Shown: in pieces, positions 41,127 through 52,011 of the stretch
How positions within the stretch are numbered: position 1 is the first letter of the stretch
Layout: every line of letters begins with the position of its first letter
Source of the DNA: Pseudopyrenochaeta lycopersici
Lineage: Eukaryota; Ascomycota; Dothideomycetes; Pleosporales; Pseudopyrenochaetaceae
NCBI GenBank assembly: GCA_003313425.1
Contig: NHZP01000078.1
Span: 62,001 to 126,000, forward strand
Direction: 5' to 3'
Length of the DNA stretch: 64,000 nt
Program-made: the position numbers and the translations under genes
The notes under the pieces: generated by a model
The model's input: the letters and a program-made list of their open reading frames with translations, nothing else
What the model was told of the DNA's origin: nothing
Database searches by the model: none

Positions 41127-42750
41127 CCTCCAGCTGGCTTACTGCCCCAGTGATTCTTAATAATAGTCTGTATTATATGTATCTGCATATGGAACAGTAA
41201 GGTATAGGGACTACATAATGTAGTTGGCTATACGTGTTAGTGTTATCCCTAGCACCATATATGGCCGACTATATATAATTGACGGTCTTAGCGTCGCCAC
41301 TAACTAGTATAGCTAGGCGGTTCTCGAAGTATTTAGGAGACAAAGTAAGCTAATTAAGGAATATGTCCTTTAGTATGTTGATATTACCTATTATAGTATT
41401 CTTACTAGTCTAAATAGGAAGAATAGGAATTAGCACATAGCGAGAGCTGTCTGGAATCGCTATTCAGTTAACCACTAGGTACGAGGCATGCTCCTTAATT
41501 AACGGAGTCTTTAGCTGCTCTAAGACATATGTTGGATATACCTCCTTAAGTGCACTATATACGGTAGAGGTCACAAATCTAGAGAAACACGCATCTCTTT
41601 TAGACGCATCCTTTGTTAGATCGTCTATACTAACTATATATAGGGTAAAATCAGCCTAGGACAGACCGCCTAATGGCAGGGTAGTACTAGGTAGTAGAAG
41701 GGCGGTGGTAATTAAATGCAGCTGATTCCTGGAGGTGTCATCCTGCTCACTGACGCCAGTTGTCAGTTCACAATTATCGTACACTACTGCCTATGGCCTA
41801 TCTCTGATAAACTAACGTGCCACTTCCTTAGCAGCATCCTGTAGTCCACCAACACTACGCCATACAGATAAATACGATTCAGTCTAACCTATTAAGTTTG
41901 TAATATTAAACACCTGTTTCTTAGTACTAGCAGAGAAGAGTAATAGTCTAAGTATTGCGGGAAGGTAGTTACACTTCTGCTGGTGTTAACTAAAGTATAT
42001 AATAGATAGGATTAAAATAATCTAAGAATTGTTCTGATCATAAGGTGTCCTAGATAGATTATTAGTGCACAGGCGTCGTAATAGACTAACAGTACCTAGA
42101 GCTAGACGCTTAACATCCTTAAATAGCTCCCTTTCCGTAGAAATCTCTATACTTAATAGTGTTGTAGGAGCAGTCTCTAGCGAATACTCCCTAAAGATAT
42201 TAACGCTCTAAAGCAACTCGACCTCCTTTTCTAAGATAGCACTAGATATATCTTCCCCTGTGGATAGCATAATACCCAACCTTAGCTGTCCTAGGATACT
42301 TAGGGTCGACTCAACTGCCTTTATAAAAGATGCCTGACTTTTTAGCTTGCTGCTTGTCCGACCAAGGAGATACACTAGATCAGTTATATTGCTATAGCGC
42401 CCACTCCTATCTTGAGTATGCGTTACCCCCTTAATCACTTCTAAGTAAGTGCTCAGCCTTTCCTCCTCTGCTTAATTCAAGGGTGTACTAGTATAAACTG
42501 CAGGACTAGCAACACGGTTTTTCGATCTAACAGGCCGACCCCTTTTAGCAGGAGTAGAAGGAGTAGAGGTTTGGTCTGCTAGGGAGGATCGGTCTAGCAA
42601 TAAGGACGACGAAGAGGGGAGCGGGATTAAAGACTAAGACGACCAAGGTAACCCGGCTGGCTGACCTGAGGAAACGTTACTACGACCTTCTATATAACTA
42701 GGGGCGACTATCCGAACTCTCTACTAGAAGGGCAGCTGCGCTTAGTACTG
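41127..42750 (-). pseudogene. DUF6589-type gene relic, first segment, with many TAG stops
   Basis: One minus-strand frame reads protein-like from about 42750 to about 41190: AT-hook-like KRGRPVR, then TYLEVIKGVTHTQDRSGRYS, TDLVYLLGRTSSKLKSQASF, ESYLSVWRSVGGLQDAAKEV, AVVYDNCELTTGVSEQDDTS and SPKYFENRLAILVSGDAKTV. After a one-base shift it continues LFHMQIHIIQTIIKNHWGSK up to the Copia insertion. It has about twelve in-frame stops (nine TAG, two TAA, one TGA), several where Trp or Gln is likely. The YDN, GD..T and PVP.LFH.Q.....HWG pattern fits the fungal DUF6589 family (mobile-element associated). The region is AT-rich and TpA-rich, as expected after RIP. The protein would have been over 600 residues. 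Confidence 0.55.
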
Positions 42751-43356
42751 CTAGTTAGTTAGGAGAGGGGCGGGGCGTATCGGGCGGGGCATTTAGCCCA
42801 CGCTCGTGTTCAGATCGCATTTTCCACCGGACGGGGTTCAGCCACCACCACAGCAAAATAAAATATCGCAGAGCGCGTATAAGGTACTCTTAGACCCGCT
42901 GAGTCGATTGCAGTAAAAAAAAGGGGTTTCTATTATGTGGTTGTTGTGCTATTGCTGGTTGAAGTATGTAGCTACACCAAAAAAACGTGTTCAGATCGCC
43001 AAAAATAATGGACCGGCCACCAGACGTTCCCCTGAGGGGTCCCGACTTGGCGCGTGCGCAGGGCTATCCCCGAATAGGGAACGTCTGGTAGTTACGAGAC
43101 TAAGGCGGTCCTGCTGTGGAAGGCGAATTTACGGGTGACCAAACCAATACTCATGTCTTGAGAGTCAACGAACGCCTTAATGACGCTAGCAGGGAGGGCG
43201 GCTGACCCGCTCCGGCCATGACCTTTGGTGAACGTCTAGAATGGGTGGCGTTGGGAAGAGATATAACGATCGTTTCCGGTGACAGAGAACGGCATGCAGC
43301 CCTAGATAGTGTAGTGCCTTGCCAAGTATTGCTACCATCACAGCTCTGCTATCCTT
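42751..43356. other. Flank between DUF6589 relic and LINE; short direct repeat
   Basis: No gene recognised. CGTGTTCAGATCGC occurs at about 42814 and about 42987, and GC-rich GGGGCGGGGC words lie at about 42769-42800. These may be ends of the older element that carried the DUF6589 frame. Confidence 0.3.
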
Positions 43357-43501
43357 ATCCATCGCGAACAGGAAAAAACACGACAACAGCGAGTATTTCA
43401 ATTTTTGGAATTAACGCAGTATATCGCACGTAAAAGTCCGCTCAAGACGCCTAACGACTAGCCAGCACTTCAGAAGCAGCGCCCACTGCTACTGAGGCGT
43501 C

Positions 43502-45175
43502 ATGGCGACGCCGTGGCCTCGAAGGGCGACATGGCCTTCCCCGCTTCGCGAGCATGCTACCGCCCTCAGCGCATTTCTTCACGATGTGCTGAACACTATC
43601 GAGCGCAATGGTAGCCAGACCGTGCCAGCGGACCTTGCTGGAGATGTCATTCGCGGGGCACTGACGTTCGTCTTGAAGACGCAGCACACGCCTGACCTTG
43701 GCACTATCTGCGACGCCCTCAGGGTCGCACAAACTGAAGCTAAAGCTACTGCGGAACACACCGCACAAGCCCTCGATCAGATCAAGAGCGAGCTCAAGAA
43801 CACTACAGAAATCATGCAACAGACAGCTGCAAGTATACAGCAGAATGGTAACACAGCAGAGGAGGCGAGGGCCGCTGCGAAAGAAGCAACAGAAGTAGGG
43901 AAAGCGACCCTAGAGATGGCGAGAGAGATCAAGAATAAAGCACCACAACAGCAGACGAACGGGCCAGTGTCATACGCTGCAGCGGCAGCTAGAGGTCCCC
44001 CACTAGCAGGTACATATAATACACAGAGTCGCAAAGCACCAATTGTGCAGACGCAACGTGAGGTCATCGTGAACATCAGAGATCCGCTCACCGTACAGGC
44101 CCTTCGGGCGATGAACCCCCGCAACCTTAAAGCCCACGTGGAGCGTGCAATCGAGCAAAGCGGGAACGAGAACATTGCAAGCGTGAAGATTGTGTCATCT
44201 AACCAGCTTAAGAGCGGAGACCTGAGCGTCAAGGCAGCCACTAGTACTGAAGTCGAAGCACTCCGACAGTTCGCAGACGATTGGGCCATGCGCATCGGCA
44301 ACGGGGCCAGCATACAGATTCCGACGTACGGCGTCCTTGCTCACGGCATCCGCACTAACACGATGGATATGGACAAGTTCGAAGAGAACAGGAACCAGAT
44401 TCTGCAGGACAACAGACCGTTCATTCCCCAGGCTGAGATCCGACACATAGGATGGCTGACCAGAGACGCTGCCGTTAAGATCGCATCAACTATTACCATT
44501 GAATTCACCAAGCCAGAGGACGCAAACAAGATCATAGACGAGGGCCTAGTCTGGCAGGGCGAGGTCTTCCAGTGCGAGCGATACGAGAGACAGTGCCGCG
44601 TGAAGCAGTGCTTCAAGTGCCAAAAATACGGCCACATAGGAACCCAGTGCAAGGCACCAACAGCATGTGGCTACTGTGCGCAGGAACACGACACCCGGGA
44701 CTGCCCAACCAAGTCGGACCGGAACGCGCCCAGGAAATGTACCCTCTGCCGTGGCGACCACGAAGCTTGGAGCCGCCAGTGCCCAACCAGGAAAGACGAG
44801 ATTGCCAAAGCAAAAATGGCATACGAGATGCGGCCTCACTACCACTATGTACCCGAATCCAGAGGAAGGACCGTGCAGCTGGAGATGCCTGCTACTGTGC
44901 GTAGAAGCAGATCCGGCCAGAACGCGGCATCAACACAGGTCGTCCAGCTCACCAGGAACCGATCGCAGCCCGGACGAGGACAGAAGCGAACCAATACTGG
45001 AACGACAATCAACCTAATGGACCAGGAAAACATGCCGCCATCAGGAGCTGGCAGCCAGCGACCACAGAGGACCATCATGCCGAGCCGTAGAGCGCTAGAG
45101 GCGATTGGAGTCAACACACAACTGCCACAAAGCAGCACTCAGCATATGGAAATCGATTCTACGACTGAAGCATGA
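43502..45175 (+). CDS. LINE ORF1 (Gag-like, three zinc knuckles)
   Basis: 557 residues from ATG at 43502. The N-terminal part is helical, with a coiled-coil-like run at about 75-150 (EAKATAEHTAQALDQIKSEL...). Three zinc knuckles stand at about 365-430: CFKCQKYGHIGTQC (C-x2-C-x4-H-x4-C), CGYCAQEHDTRDC and CTLCRGDHEAWSRQC. The tail is Arg/Gln-rich. ORF1 proteins bind the element RNA. Its TGA overlaps the ORF2 start in ATGA. Confidence 0.9.
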   Translation: MATPWPRRATWPSPLREHATALSAFLHDVLNTIERNGSQTVPADLAGDVIRGALTFVLKTQHTPDLGTICDALRVAQTEAKATAEHTAQALDQIKSELKNTTEIMQQTAASIQQNGNTAEEARAAAKEATEVGKATLEMAREIKNKAPQQQTNGPVSYAAAAARGPPLAGTYNTQSRKAPIVQTQREVIVNIRDPLTVQALRAMNPRNLKAHVERAIEQSGNENIASVKIVSSNQLKSGDLSVKAATSTEVEALRQFADDWAMRIGNGASIQIPTYGVLAHGIRTNTMDMDKFEENRNQILQDNRPFIPQAEIRHIGWLTRDAAVKIASTITIEFTKPEDANKIIDEGLVWQGEVFQCERYERQCRVKQCFKCQKYGHIGTQCKAPTACGYCAQEHDTRDCPTKSDRNAPRKCTLCRGDHEAWSRQCPTRKDEIAKAKMAYEMRPHYHYVPESRGRTVQLEMPATVRRSRSGQNAASTQVVQLTRNRSQPGRGQKRTNTGTTINLMDQENMPPSGAGSQRPQRTIMPSRRALEAIGVNTQLPQSSTQHMEIDSTTEA

Positions 45176-48100
45176 ATCAGCACACCACATTAAGCATACT
45201 ACAGTATAACGTGCGCAAATCGAGAGATACAGTGATGGCGACTCTGCTTCGAGATTCTAAAGTCCACGAGTACGACATTCTAGCCACCCAGGAGCCGTGG
45301 AGGAACCCGTTCATGGCGACAACTCACCACCCAGCGAAGGACGTTTTCCATCTCTGCTACCCAGCAGCAGCCGAAGAAGGCCCAGCCAGAGTCTGCTTCT
45401 TCATAAACAAGAGAATAGACCATAAGCAGTGGCGATTCAAGGAGCACACGAAAGACATCTGTTCTCTTATTATTGAGCCTAGCGAAGCACGACAGGAGCA
45501 GCAACGACTGACTATACACAATATATACAACCCTACAAGGAACAGTATTAACACCGGATCTACGCTGACGGATATTCGTACAGTCCTTAACGAGCACAGG
45601 GACAACGAGCAGATACTTCTTGGCGACTTTAACCTGCATCATCCCCTGTGGGGAGGGTTGAACGTCAGACGCATAGATCTAGAGGCGGAAGAGTTAATAG
45701 CGATCATAGAAGACTTTGACCTTAGCAATACACTGTCTCCGGGAACTATCACATACGAAGAAGCGGCTTGGCAATCTACCATCGACCTGTGCCTGGTCAC
45801 CGTGGGCCTCAACGACAGGGTGATCAGAAGCCAGGTCGATCGCGATCTCGACCACAACTCAGACCATCTACCGATATGCACCGTGCTGGATACGACTGTG
45901 CAGTACCTAGACAAGGCAGCTCAGAGGAACTGGAGGCGCATGGACGAGAAAGCATACACAAAAGCCCTGCAGCAAGCCCTGCCACCGACACGCAGACCCG
46001 CGACAAAGATGGCACTTGATAGCTACGTCCATGAAGTGATTACGGCGATCAGAAGCGCAATCGACAAAGCAGTTCCGCAAACATGCTTCTCACCCCGAGC
46101 AAGGGAAGGATGGACTGCGGAGTGCAAGGCGGTACTCGCAGAAGCGAAAAGACTAAAGAGACTACACAGCCAGTATAACACAGAGCAATCGTGGGAAGAG
46201 TACCGCGAAGCTAGAAACCGCAAAGCAAGAACGATCCGCAAAGCGATGACAAAGATGCATAGAGAACGAGTAGAAGACGCGGCACAGTCGCCAGACAAGC
46301 TCTGGAAGCTTGCTAGCTGGGCGAAGACCCGGGGCAACGTAGCGCCTCGGGTTACGCCTAGCATACGAAACCCGACAACACAGCGCGAGGTTACAGAGCC
46401 AGCGGACAAGGCAGACTTGTTCCGCGATGTCTTCTTTCCTCCACCACCAGAAGCAGACCTTGAAGACATCCGAGACGCTGAGTACAACGGCCAGATCGAG
46501 CTGCCACCCATCACAGAGAAGGAAGTGAGGGACGCCATCCGTGCAGCGTCACCGCGCAAAGCTCCCGGTCCAGATGGTATCATCAATCGAGCCTTACAGG
46601 CAGGATCGAAACTACTTACATCCCACCTGACGACCATCTTCAACCGCAGCCTACGTCTGGGATACTGCCCATCACATTTCCGCGAATCGACTACGGTCGT
46701 TCTGCGAAAGCCCGGCAAAGACAACTACACCGTGCCAAAAGCATACCGACCAATCGCGCTACTCAACACAGTTGGCAAAACGATGGATGCAGTGATCGCC
46801 CGGCGGCTCAGTCACCTAGTGGAAACACATTGTGTGCTCCCAGCGACACACATAGGCGGCAGGAAGATGCGCTCCACTGAGCACGCGCTCCATGCCGTCA
46901 CGAGCAAGATATACAGTGCATGGAACAGAGGAGCTGGTCAAGTGGCCAGTCTCCTGCTGCTTGACGTCTCTGGAGCCTTCGACAACGTCTCACACACGCG
47001 GCTGCTGCACAACCTGCGGAAGCGAAGAGTAGACGAGAAGAGGGCCAGGTGGATTGCAAGCTTTCTCAGTAACAGACATACCCGTATAGCTATCGATGGC
47101 TTCAAGTCACAAGAGTATAGCATAAATACAGGCATACCACAGGGCTCGCCGCTATCGCCTATCCTTTACCTCTTCTACAATGCTGACCTGATAGAGGAGT
47201 GCAACCAAGAGACGAACGCGATGTCGACAGGATACATAGACGATGTGGGCATCCTCGCATGGGGCAACACAACAGAAGAGACATGTAACACACTGAGCCG
47301 CATTCTCAAGGAAGCACAGCGTTGGGCTAGCACCCACGCTTCCATCTTCGCCCCAGATAAGTTCCAGCTGACCCACTTCACGAGATCGCGCACGCGCATC
47401 GATACAGGCAAACTAATCCAAACCGACTGGGGTGAAGTGAAACCTAAGACAACGTGCAAATACCTGGGACTGACCATGGACACGAAGCTGCAGTGGAAAG
47501 AACACCTAGAAGAGGTCAGACGGAAGGCGACAAAGACTGTTAGTGCACTCAGCTGCCTCGGAGGTTCGACCTGGGGCATAACCTTTGCAGACATGCGGAA
47601 ACTGTACGAAGCTACTGCGCTTCCCCAGATGATGTTCGCGTGCTCAATCTGGTCTAATGCTAGCATCAAGGGCAAGACATACACAAAGAAGACACTTAAC
47701 GTCTTGCAAAGCATACAGGCAAGAGCGGCAAGAGCTATCTGTGGGGCGTTCAAGGCTACTTCCAGAGTGGCACTCGATGTCGAAGCATACCTTTTACCTA
47801 TTGAACAACAGATCTGGAAACACAACACGGACGTCATCACCCGACTTCTCTCGTGCAAGGGTATTGCAGATACAGCCGGCCTTCAGACAAGCAGCATGCA
47901 ATCTATCACCGCAATAAGAGACCGCATCAGACACATCAACTCTTGGCAGAAGATCTACGACGACATGAAGAGCCAACACAGCCAGGGCTTCGACACGCAG
48001 GAGCCAATCCCACCCTTCATAACCCCGACATGGCAAACTGGCCCCAGGACATACATAGACAAGAACGCCGACAAGGCACGGAGCCGGCACGACAGAGCGA

Positions 48101-49032
48101 ATGAGACAGGTCAGAGCCTCAGCATCTACACAGACGGCAGCGGCATAGACGGTGAGATAGGCGCAGCAGCGGTATGCCCGCTCACCCAGCAGACTCGCAC
48201 CGTACATATGGGATCAGACACAATCTCGACAGTATATGCCGCTGAGCTACAAGGTATAAGCCTAGCACTGCAGATAGCACGAACGTACGCAGAGCAAAGG
48301 GGCGAACGACGAAACGTCGCCATCTACACCGACAACCAGGCGGCCATCTGGTCCATAGCCAAAGCCGAGGGTCGATCAGGAGCCTACATCCTCGAGGAGA
48401 TCGCACGACAAGTCCAGGAGCTCCAGGATATGGGACGACCAGTAACAGTAAGATGGATCCCCGCCCACGTAGGAATCCCAGGAAACGAAGCTGCAGACAG
48501 AGCCGCTAAGGAGGCGACCGGATGGAGAGAAGACGGCCGCAGACGTCCGCCGGTAGGTGCGCCGCCTAGACTCCACCGGCTCAGAACAGCCGTCAAGCGA
48601 TGGTGCAAGACCCAGACAGAACGAGCGTGGAGAGCCAAGTGGCGAGCAGAGACAAAAGGTCGCGCGACATATCGACACACACCACTGTCTACCAAGAAGG
48701 TGCTCCAGCTCCACGAGGGACTCAGCAAACGACAGAGCGCGATGCTGGTGCAGCTGCGCACCGAGAAAATCGGCCTCAACGACTTTCTTTTTAGTCGAAG
48801 AGTACCAGGCGTCGCCAGCTCTCGCTGCCCGTGCGGCGAGAGGCGGCAGACCGTCGCTCACGTCCTCCTCCGCTGCAGGACGTACAAGGACCTCCGGAAC
48901 CAGGTATTCGGCAACCTCTCTGGACGATATAACCACCGGGCCATCCTGAGCAAGCCACAGCTAGCCACCAAAGCCATCCAGTTTATAGAGCAGACGCAGA
49001 TCCTTGGGCAAGGGGGGATCACAGACGCGTAG
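45172..49032 (+). CDS. LINE ORF2 (endonuclease, reverse transcriptase, RNase H)
   Basis: 1,286 residues from the ATG of the ATGA overlap. An APE-type endonuclease spans about 1-240 (LQYNVRKSRD, LATQEPW, GDFNLHHPLW, SDHLPI). The reverse transcriptase spans about 450-730 (SPRKAPGPDGI, TGIPQGSPLSPIL, active site GYIDDVG). RNase H is at about 985-1110 (IYTDGSG, AAELQGI, YTDNQAAIWS, HVGIPGNEAAD). A final C-x-C...H-x4-C motif follows (CPCGERRQTVAHVLLRC) at about 1215. This is the Tad/I-type architecture. The 4-base overlap suggests termination-reinitiation coupling. Confidence 0.93.
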   Translation: MNQHTTLSILQYNVRKSRDTVMATLLRDSKVHEYDILATQEPWRNPFMATTHHPAKDVFHLCYPAAAEEGPARVCFFINKRIDHKQWRFKEHTKDICSLIIEPSEARQEQQRLTIHNIYNPTRNSINTGSTLTDIRTVLNEHRDNEQILLGDFNLHHPLWGGLNVRRIDLEAEELIAIIEDFDLSNTLSPGTITYEEAAWQSTIDLCLVTVGLNDRVIRSQVDRDLDHNSDHLPICTVLDTTVQYLDKAAQRNWRRMDEKAYTKALQQALPPTRRPATKMALDSYVHEVITAIRSAIDKAVPQTCFSPRAREGWTAECKAVLAEAKRLKRLHSQYNTEQSWEEYREARNRKARTIRKAMTKMHRERVEDAAQSPDKLWKLASWAKTRGNVAPRVTPSIRNPTTQREVTEPADKADLFRDVFFPPPPEADLEDIRDAEYNGQIELPPITEKEVRDAIRAASPRKAPGPDGIINRALQAGSKLLTSHLTTIFNRSLRLGYCPSHFRESTTVVLRKPGKDNYTVPKAYRPIALLNTVGKTMDAVIARRLSHLVETHCVLPATHIGGRKMRSTEHALHAVTSKIYSAWNRGAGQVASLLLLDVSGAFDNVSHTRLLHNLRKRRVDEKRARWIASFLSNRHTRIAIDGFKSQEYSINTGIPQGSPLSPILYLFYNADLIEECNQETNAMSTGYIDDVGILAWGNTTEETCNTLSRILKEAQRWASTHASIFAPDKFQLTHFTRSRTRIDTGKLIQTDWGEVKPKTTCKYLGLTMDTKLQWKEHLEEVRRKATKTVSALSCLGGSTWGITFADMRKLYEATALPQMMFACSIWSNASIKGKTYTKKTLNVLQSIQARAARAICGAFKATSRVALDVEAYLLPIEQQIWKHNTDVITRLLSCKGIADTAGLQTSSMQSITAIRDRIRHINSWQKIYDDMKSQHSQGFDTQEPIPPFITPTWQTGPRTYIDKNADKARSRHDRANETGQSLSIYTDGSGIDGEIGAAAVCPLTQQTRTVHMGSDTISTVYAAELQGISLALQIARTYAEQRGERRNVAIYTDNQAAIWSIAKAEGRSGAYILEEIARQVQELQDMGRPVTVRWIPAHVGIPGNEAADRAAKEATGWREDGRRRPPVGAPPRLHRLRTAVKRWCKTQTERAWRAKWRAETKGRATYRHTPLSTKKVLQLHEGLSKRQSAMLVQLRTEKIGLNDFLFSRRVPGVASSRCPCGERRQTVAHVLLRCRTYKDLRNQVFGNLSGRYNHRAILSKPQLATKAIQFIEQTQILGQGGITDA

Positions 49033-49369
49033 ACGACAGCCAAGCGCTGGGGGGAGACTGTAGGTATTGCAGCCGCAAAACACGAGGCAGCGTGCCTCTA
49101 CGAGCCTAGAAGCACAGTATACTATTAGTAGAACCATTATCTAGATGAGCGAGCAAGGCAAATGTAGATAGCGGTTGAGGGGAAACGGCAGGCCTCTAGG
49201 AACAGCTGGCTCTTGTTTACGGAGTGACGTGGGGCGGCACGGATTAACGTCTGTGCCGCGTCGGCTGTTAGCTAAGCTAGCCAACCGGGCATAGCTGCGG
49301 AGAAAACGCGGCTGAAACCGAGTAGGACAAAATCAATCAATCAATCAATCAATCAATCCATCGCGAACA

Positions 49370-50030
49370 TGAACAATCTAAACCGCTTATGTCCCTTACA
49401 TGTCAAACTAAAGCACATCTCTACAACCCTAAAGATTGCAGTGCTCACGTAGGAGCTGTTTGTTATTTGACCATACGATAGTTGTATCACCAAAACATAT
49501 CGAGCCCTTCCACCTTCGTATGCGCTTACAACGACAGCGTTCCACCAGCGACGCTCGACCCACTTGCCGAAGCGTAGGCGCCGATTTTCAGGGCCACGAC
49601 ACTCCGCCTTATCTTATACCCCTCTTGTGTCATCGTACTCCCCCTCAACGAGCTGAGATTCGATCTCGGCTGCTGCTTGGTCTAGGAATCGGCTCGAGTG
49701 GGCTTGAGACATGGGCACATAGTGAGCCTAATTAGGTCTTTCGTTCGGTCAGCGGAGGGAATAACAGTGGGTTTCGGGGCTTGAGGGTGAGGAAGCTATC
49801 GAGGTCATCGTGCGTTGGACCGCATCTCAATGTGCGTAGGATAGCTGTGTTGACCGCTTCGACGCTGGAAACACGTTGGCTGACTGACAAGCGCCAAGGC
49901 CGTGCGGATCTTGGCACTGCTCCCAATCCCAAGCCGGATTTAATCATAAGCGGCAATGTTATGTCAGCTTTGACAAGAATTGCTCTGATTGGAGGGTTTT
50001 TAACGAAAGTACTGGTCTGCGTGGCGATCG
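49370..50030. other. Spacer between the two LINE copies
   Basis: Only short ORFs (up to 105 codons), no motif recognised. Confidence 0.35.
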
Positions 50031-50040
50031 CGCATAAATC

Positions 50041-52001
50041 TGACGCGGATCAATACCAGCAGAGGAATCCAGACCGAATGGGGCGAGGTGAAGCCTAAGG
50101 CAACATGCAAGTACTTGGGACTAACGTTGGATACCAAACTCCGATGGAAGGAACATATAGAAGAGATCAGACAAAGGGCGACAAAGACAGTGAACGCACT
50201 AAGCTGCCTCGGGGGGTCTACCTGGGGTGTGGGACTGATCGACATGCGTAGGATATACGAAGGTACTGCGCTCCCTCAGATGATGTTTGCGTGCTCAGTC
50301 TGGTTTAACGCGAGCACGAGAGGAAAGACATACACGAAAAAGACACTCGAAATCCTACAGAGTATTCAAGCGAGAGCAGCAAGAGTCATCTGTGGGGCGT
50401 ACAGAGCCACATCGAGCGCCGCGCTAAACATCGAAGCACACCTCCTGCCAATGGAGCAACAGATATGGAAACACAACGCAGACGTTATCACACGGCTTCT
50501 CTCGAACAAGGACATGGCGGACATGGCGGGCCTCAAGACAGGCACAACGCAACCTACCAACACAACCAGAAAACGCAGGGGACACCCCAACTCCTGGCAG
50601 AAGATCTACGATGACATGAAGAGCCGACGAAGCCAGGGCTTCGACACCCAGGAGCCGATCCCACCCTTCATGACCCCGCCATGGAGACAAGGCCCAGCGA
50701 CGCACATAGAACACAATGCCGAGAAAGCAAGACAGCGACACGACAGGACGAACGACACGGGCCGGTGCCTCAGCATCTACACGGACGGTAGCGGCATAGA
50801 CGACGAGACAGGCGCCGCAGCGGTATGCCCACTCACTCAACAGACCCGCGCTGCGCACATGGGACCAAATACCATCTCAACAGTATATGCGGCCGAGCTG
50901 CAAGGGATAAGCCTAGCGCTGCAGATAGCACAAGAGTACGTCGATCAAGGCGGCGGGCGCCGAGACATCGCCATCTACACAGACAACCAGGCGGCTATTT
51001 GGTCCATAGCTAAAGCGGAAGGAAGGTCCGGAGCCTACATCCTTGAGGAGATCGCGAGACAAGTCCAGGAGCTCCATGACAGGGGACGGCCAGTGACAGT
51101 CCGGTGGATACCGGCCCACGTCGGAATCCCGGGAAACGAAGCCGCAGACAAGGCCGCTAAGGAGGCCACAGGGTGGAGAGAAAACGGCCGTAGACGTCCA
51201 CCAGCAGAAGCACCTCCAAAGTTATACCCACTCAAGTCCACACTTAGGAAGTGGTGCAAGCCACAGACGGAGCGAGCGTGGACAGCCAAGTGGAGAGCAG
51301 AGACCAAGGGCAGAGCGACCTATAGACACACACCACGGCCTACCAAGAAGGTGCTCCAGCTCCATGAGGGCCTTAGCAAGCGAGAGAGCGCCCTGCTGGT
51401 GCAGCTGCGGACGGAGAAAATTGGGCTCAATGACTTCCTCTTCAGCCGGAGAGTGCCAGGGGTCACCAGCCCGCGATGCCAGTGCGGAGAGAGGCGGCAG
51501 ACCGTCGCTCACATCCTCCTCCGCTGCAGGACGCACAAGGACCTCCGGAACCAGGTATTCGGCAACCTCTCTGGACGACACAACCTCCGAGCCATCCTGA
51601 GCAAGCCACAGTTAGCCACCAAAGCCATCGAATTTGTAGAGCAGACGCAGATCCTTGGGCAAGTGGGGATCAGAGACGCGTAGACGACAGCCGAGTGCTG
51701 GGGGGAGACTGAAGGTATCGCGGTCGCAAAACACGAGGCAAGTGCCTCTAAGAACCTAGAAGCACAGCATCCAGTTAGTAGAACCAGTATCTAGATGGCC
51801 GGCAAAGCATATGTAGATAATGGTTGAGGGTAAACGGCAGGCCTCTAGGGACAGCTGGCTCCTGGTTACAGGAGTGACGTGGGGCGGCGCGGAACAATGT
51901 TCTCGCGACGTGTCGGCTGTCCGCTAAGCCAGCTGCACCGGGCATAGCTGCGGAAATCGCGGCTGGAACCGAGTAGGATAAAATGAATGAATGAATGATC
52001 A
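50041..52001 (+). mobile_element. 5'-truncated LINE copy, sister subfamily
   Basis: Flanked by cgcataaatc (50031-50040 and 52002-52011). It corresponds to the last third of the complete LINE, beginning within the end of the reverse-transcriptase region. It ends in (AATG)n at about 51981-51998, where the complete copy has (AATC)n. Clear sequence differences throughout show that it belongs to a related subfamily and is not a recent copy of its neighbour. Confidence 0.88.
50088..51683 (+). pseudogene. LINE ORF2 C-terminal part (RNase H and zinc motif)
   Basis: 531 codons remain open, from the C-terminal reverse-transcriptase region (TCKYLGLTLDTKLRWKEHIE) through RNase H (IYTDGSGIDDETGAAAVC, AELQGISLAL, YTDNQAAIWS, HVGIPGNEAAD) to CQCGERRQTVAHILLRC. 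Endonuclease and the YIDD active site are missing because the copy is 5'-truncated. The ATG at 50088 is internal, so the ORF is not expected to be a real gene. Confidence 0.85.
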
Positions 52002-52011
52002 CGCATAAATC

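Larger units (their letters stand above)
43371..49357 (+). mobile_element. Tad-like non-LTR retrotransposon (LINE), complete
   Basis: A 12-14 bp target duplication (atccatcgcgaaca) occurs at 43357-43370 and 49356-49369. Between them are a 131-base 5' leader, two long overlapping ORFs, a 3' untranslated region of about 300 bases and a 3' tail of (AATC)n rather than poly(A). Both ORFs are free of stops. This is a full-length, possibly active copy of 5,987 bp. Confidence 0.93.

Noticed and set aside
42208..42438. 76-codon minus-strand ORF as a separate gene
   Set aside because: It is simply the longest stop-free part of the decayed DUF6589 frame.
50088..51683. Independent 531-residue RNase H gene
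   Set aside because: It is the 3' part of a 5'-truncated LINE bounded by target duplications.
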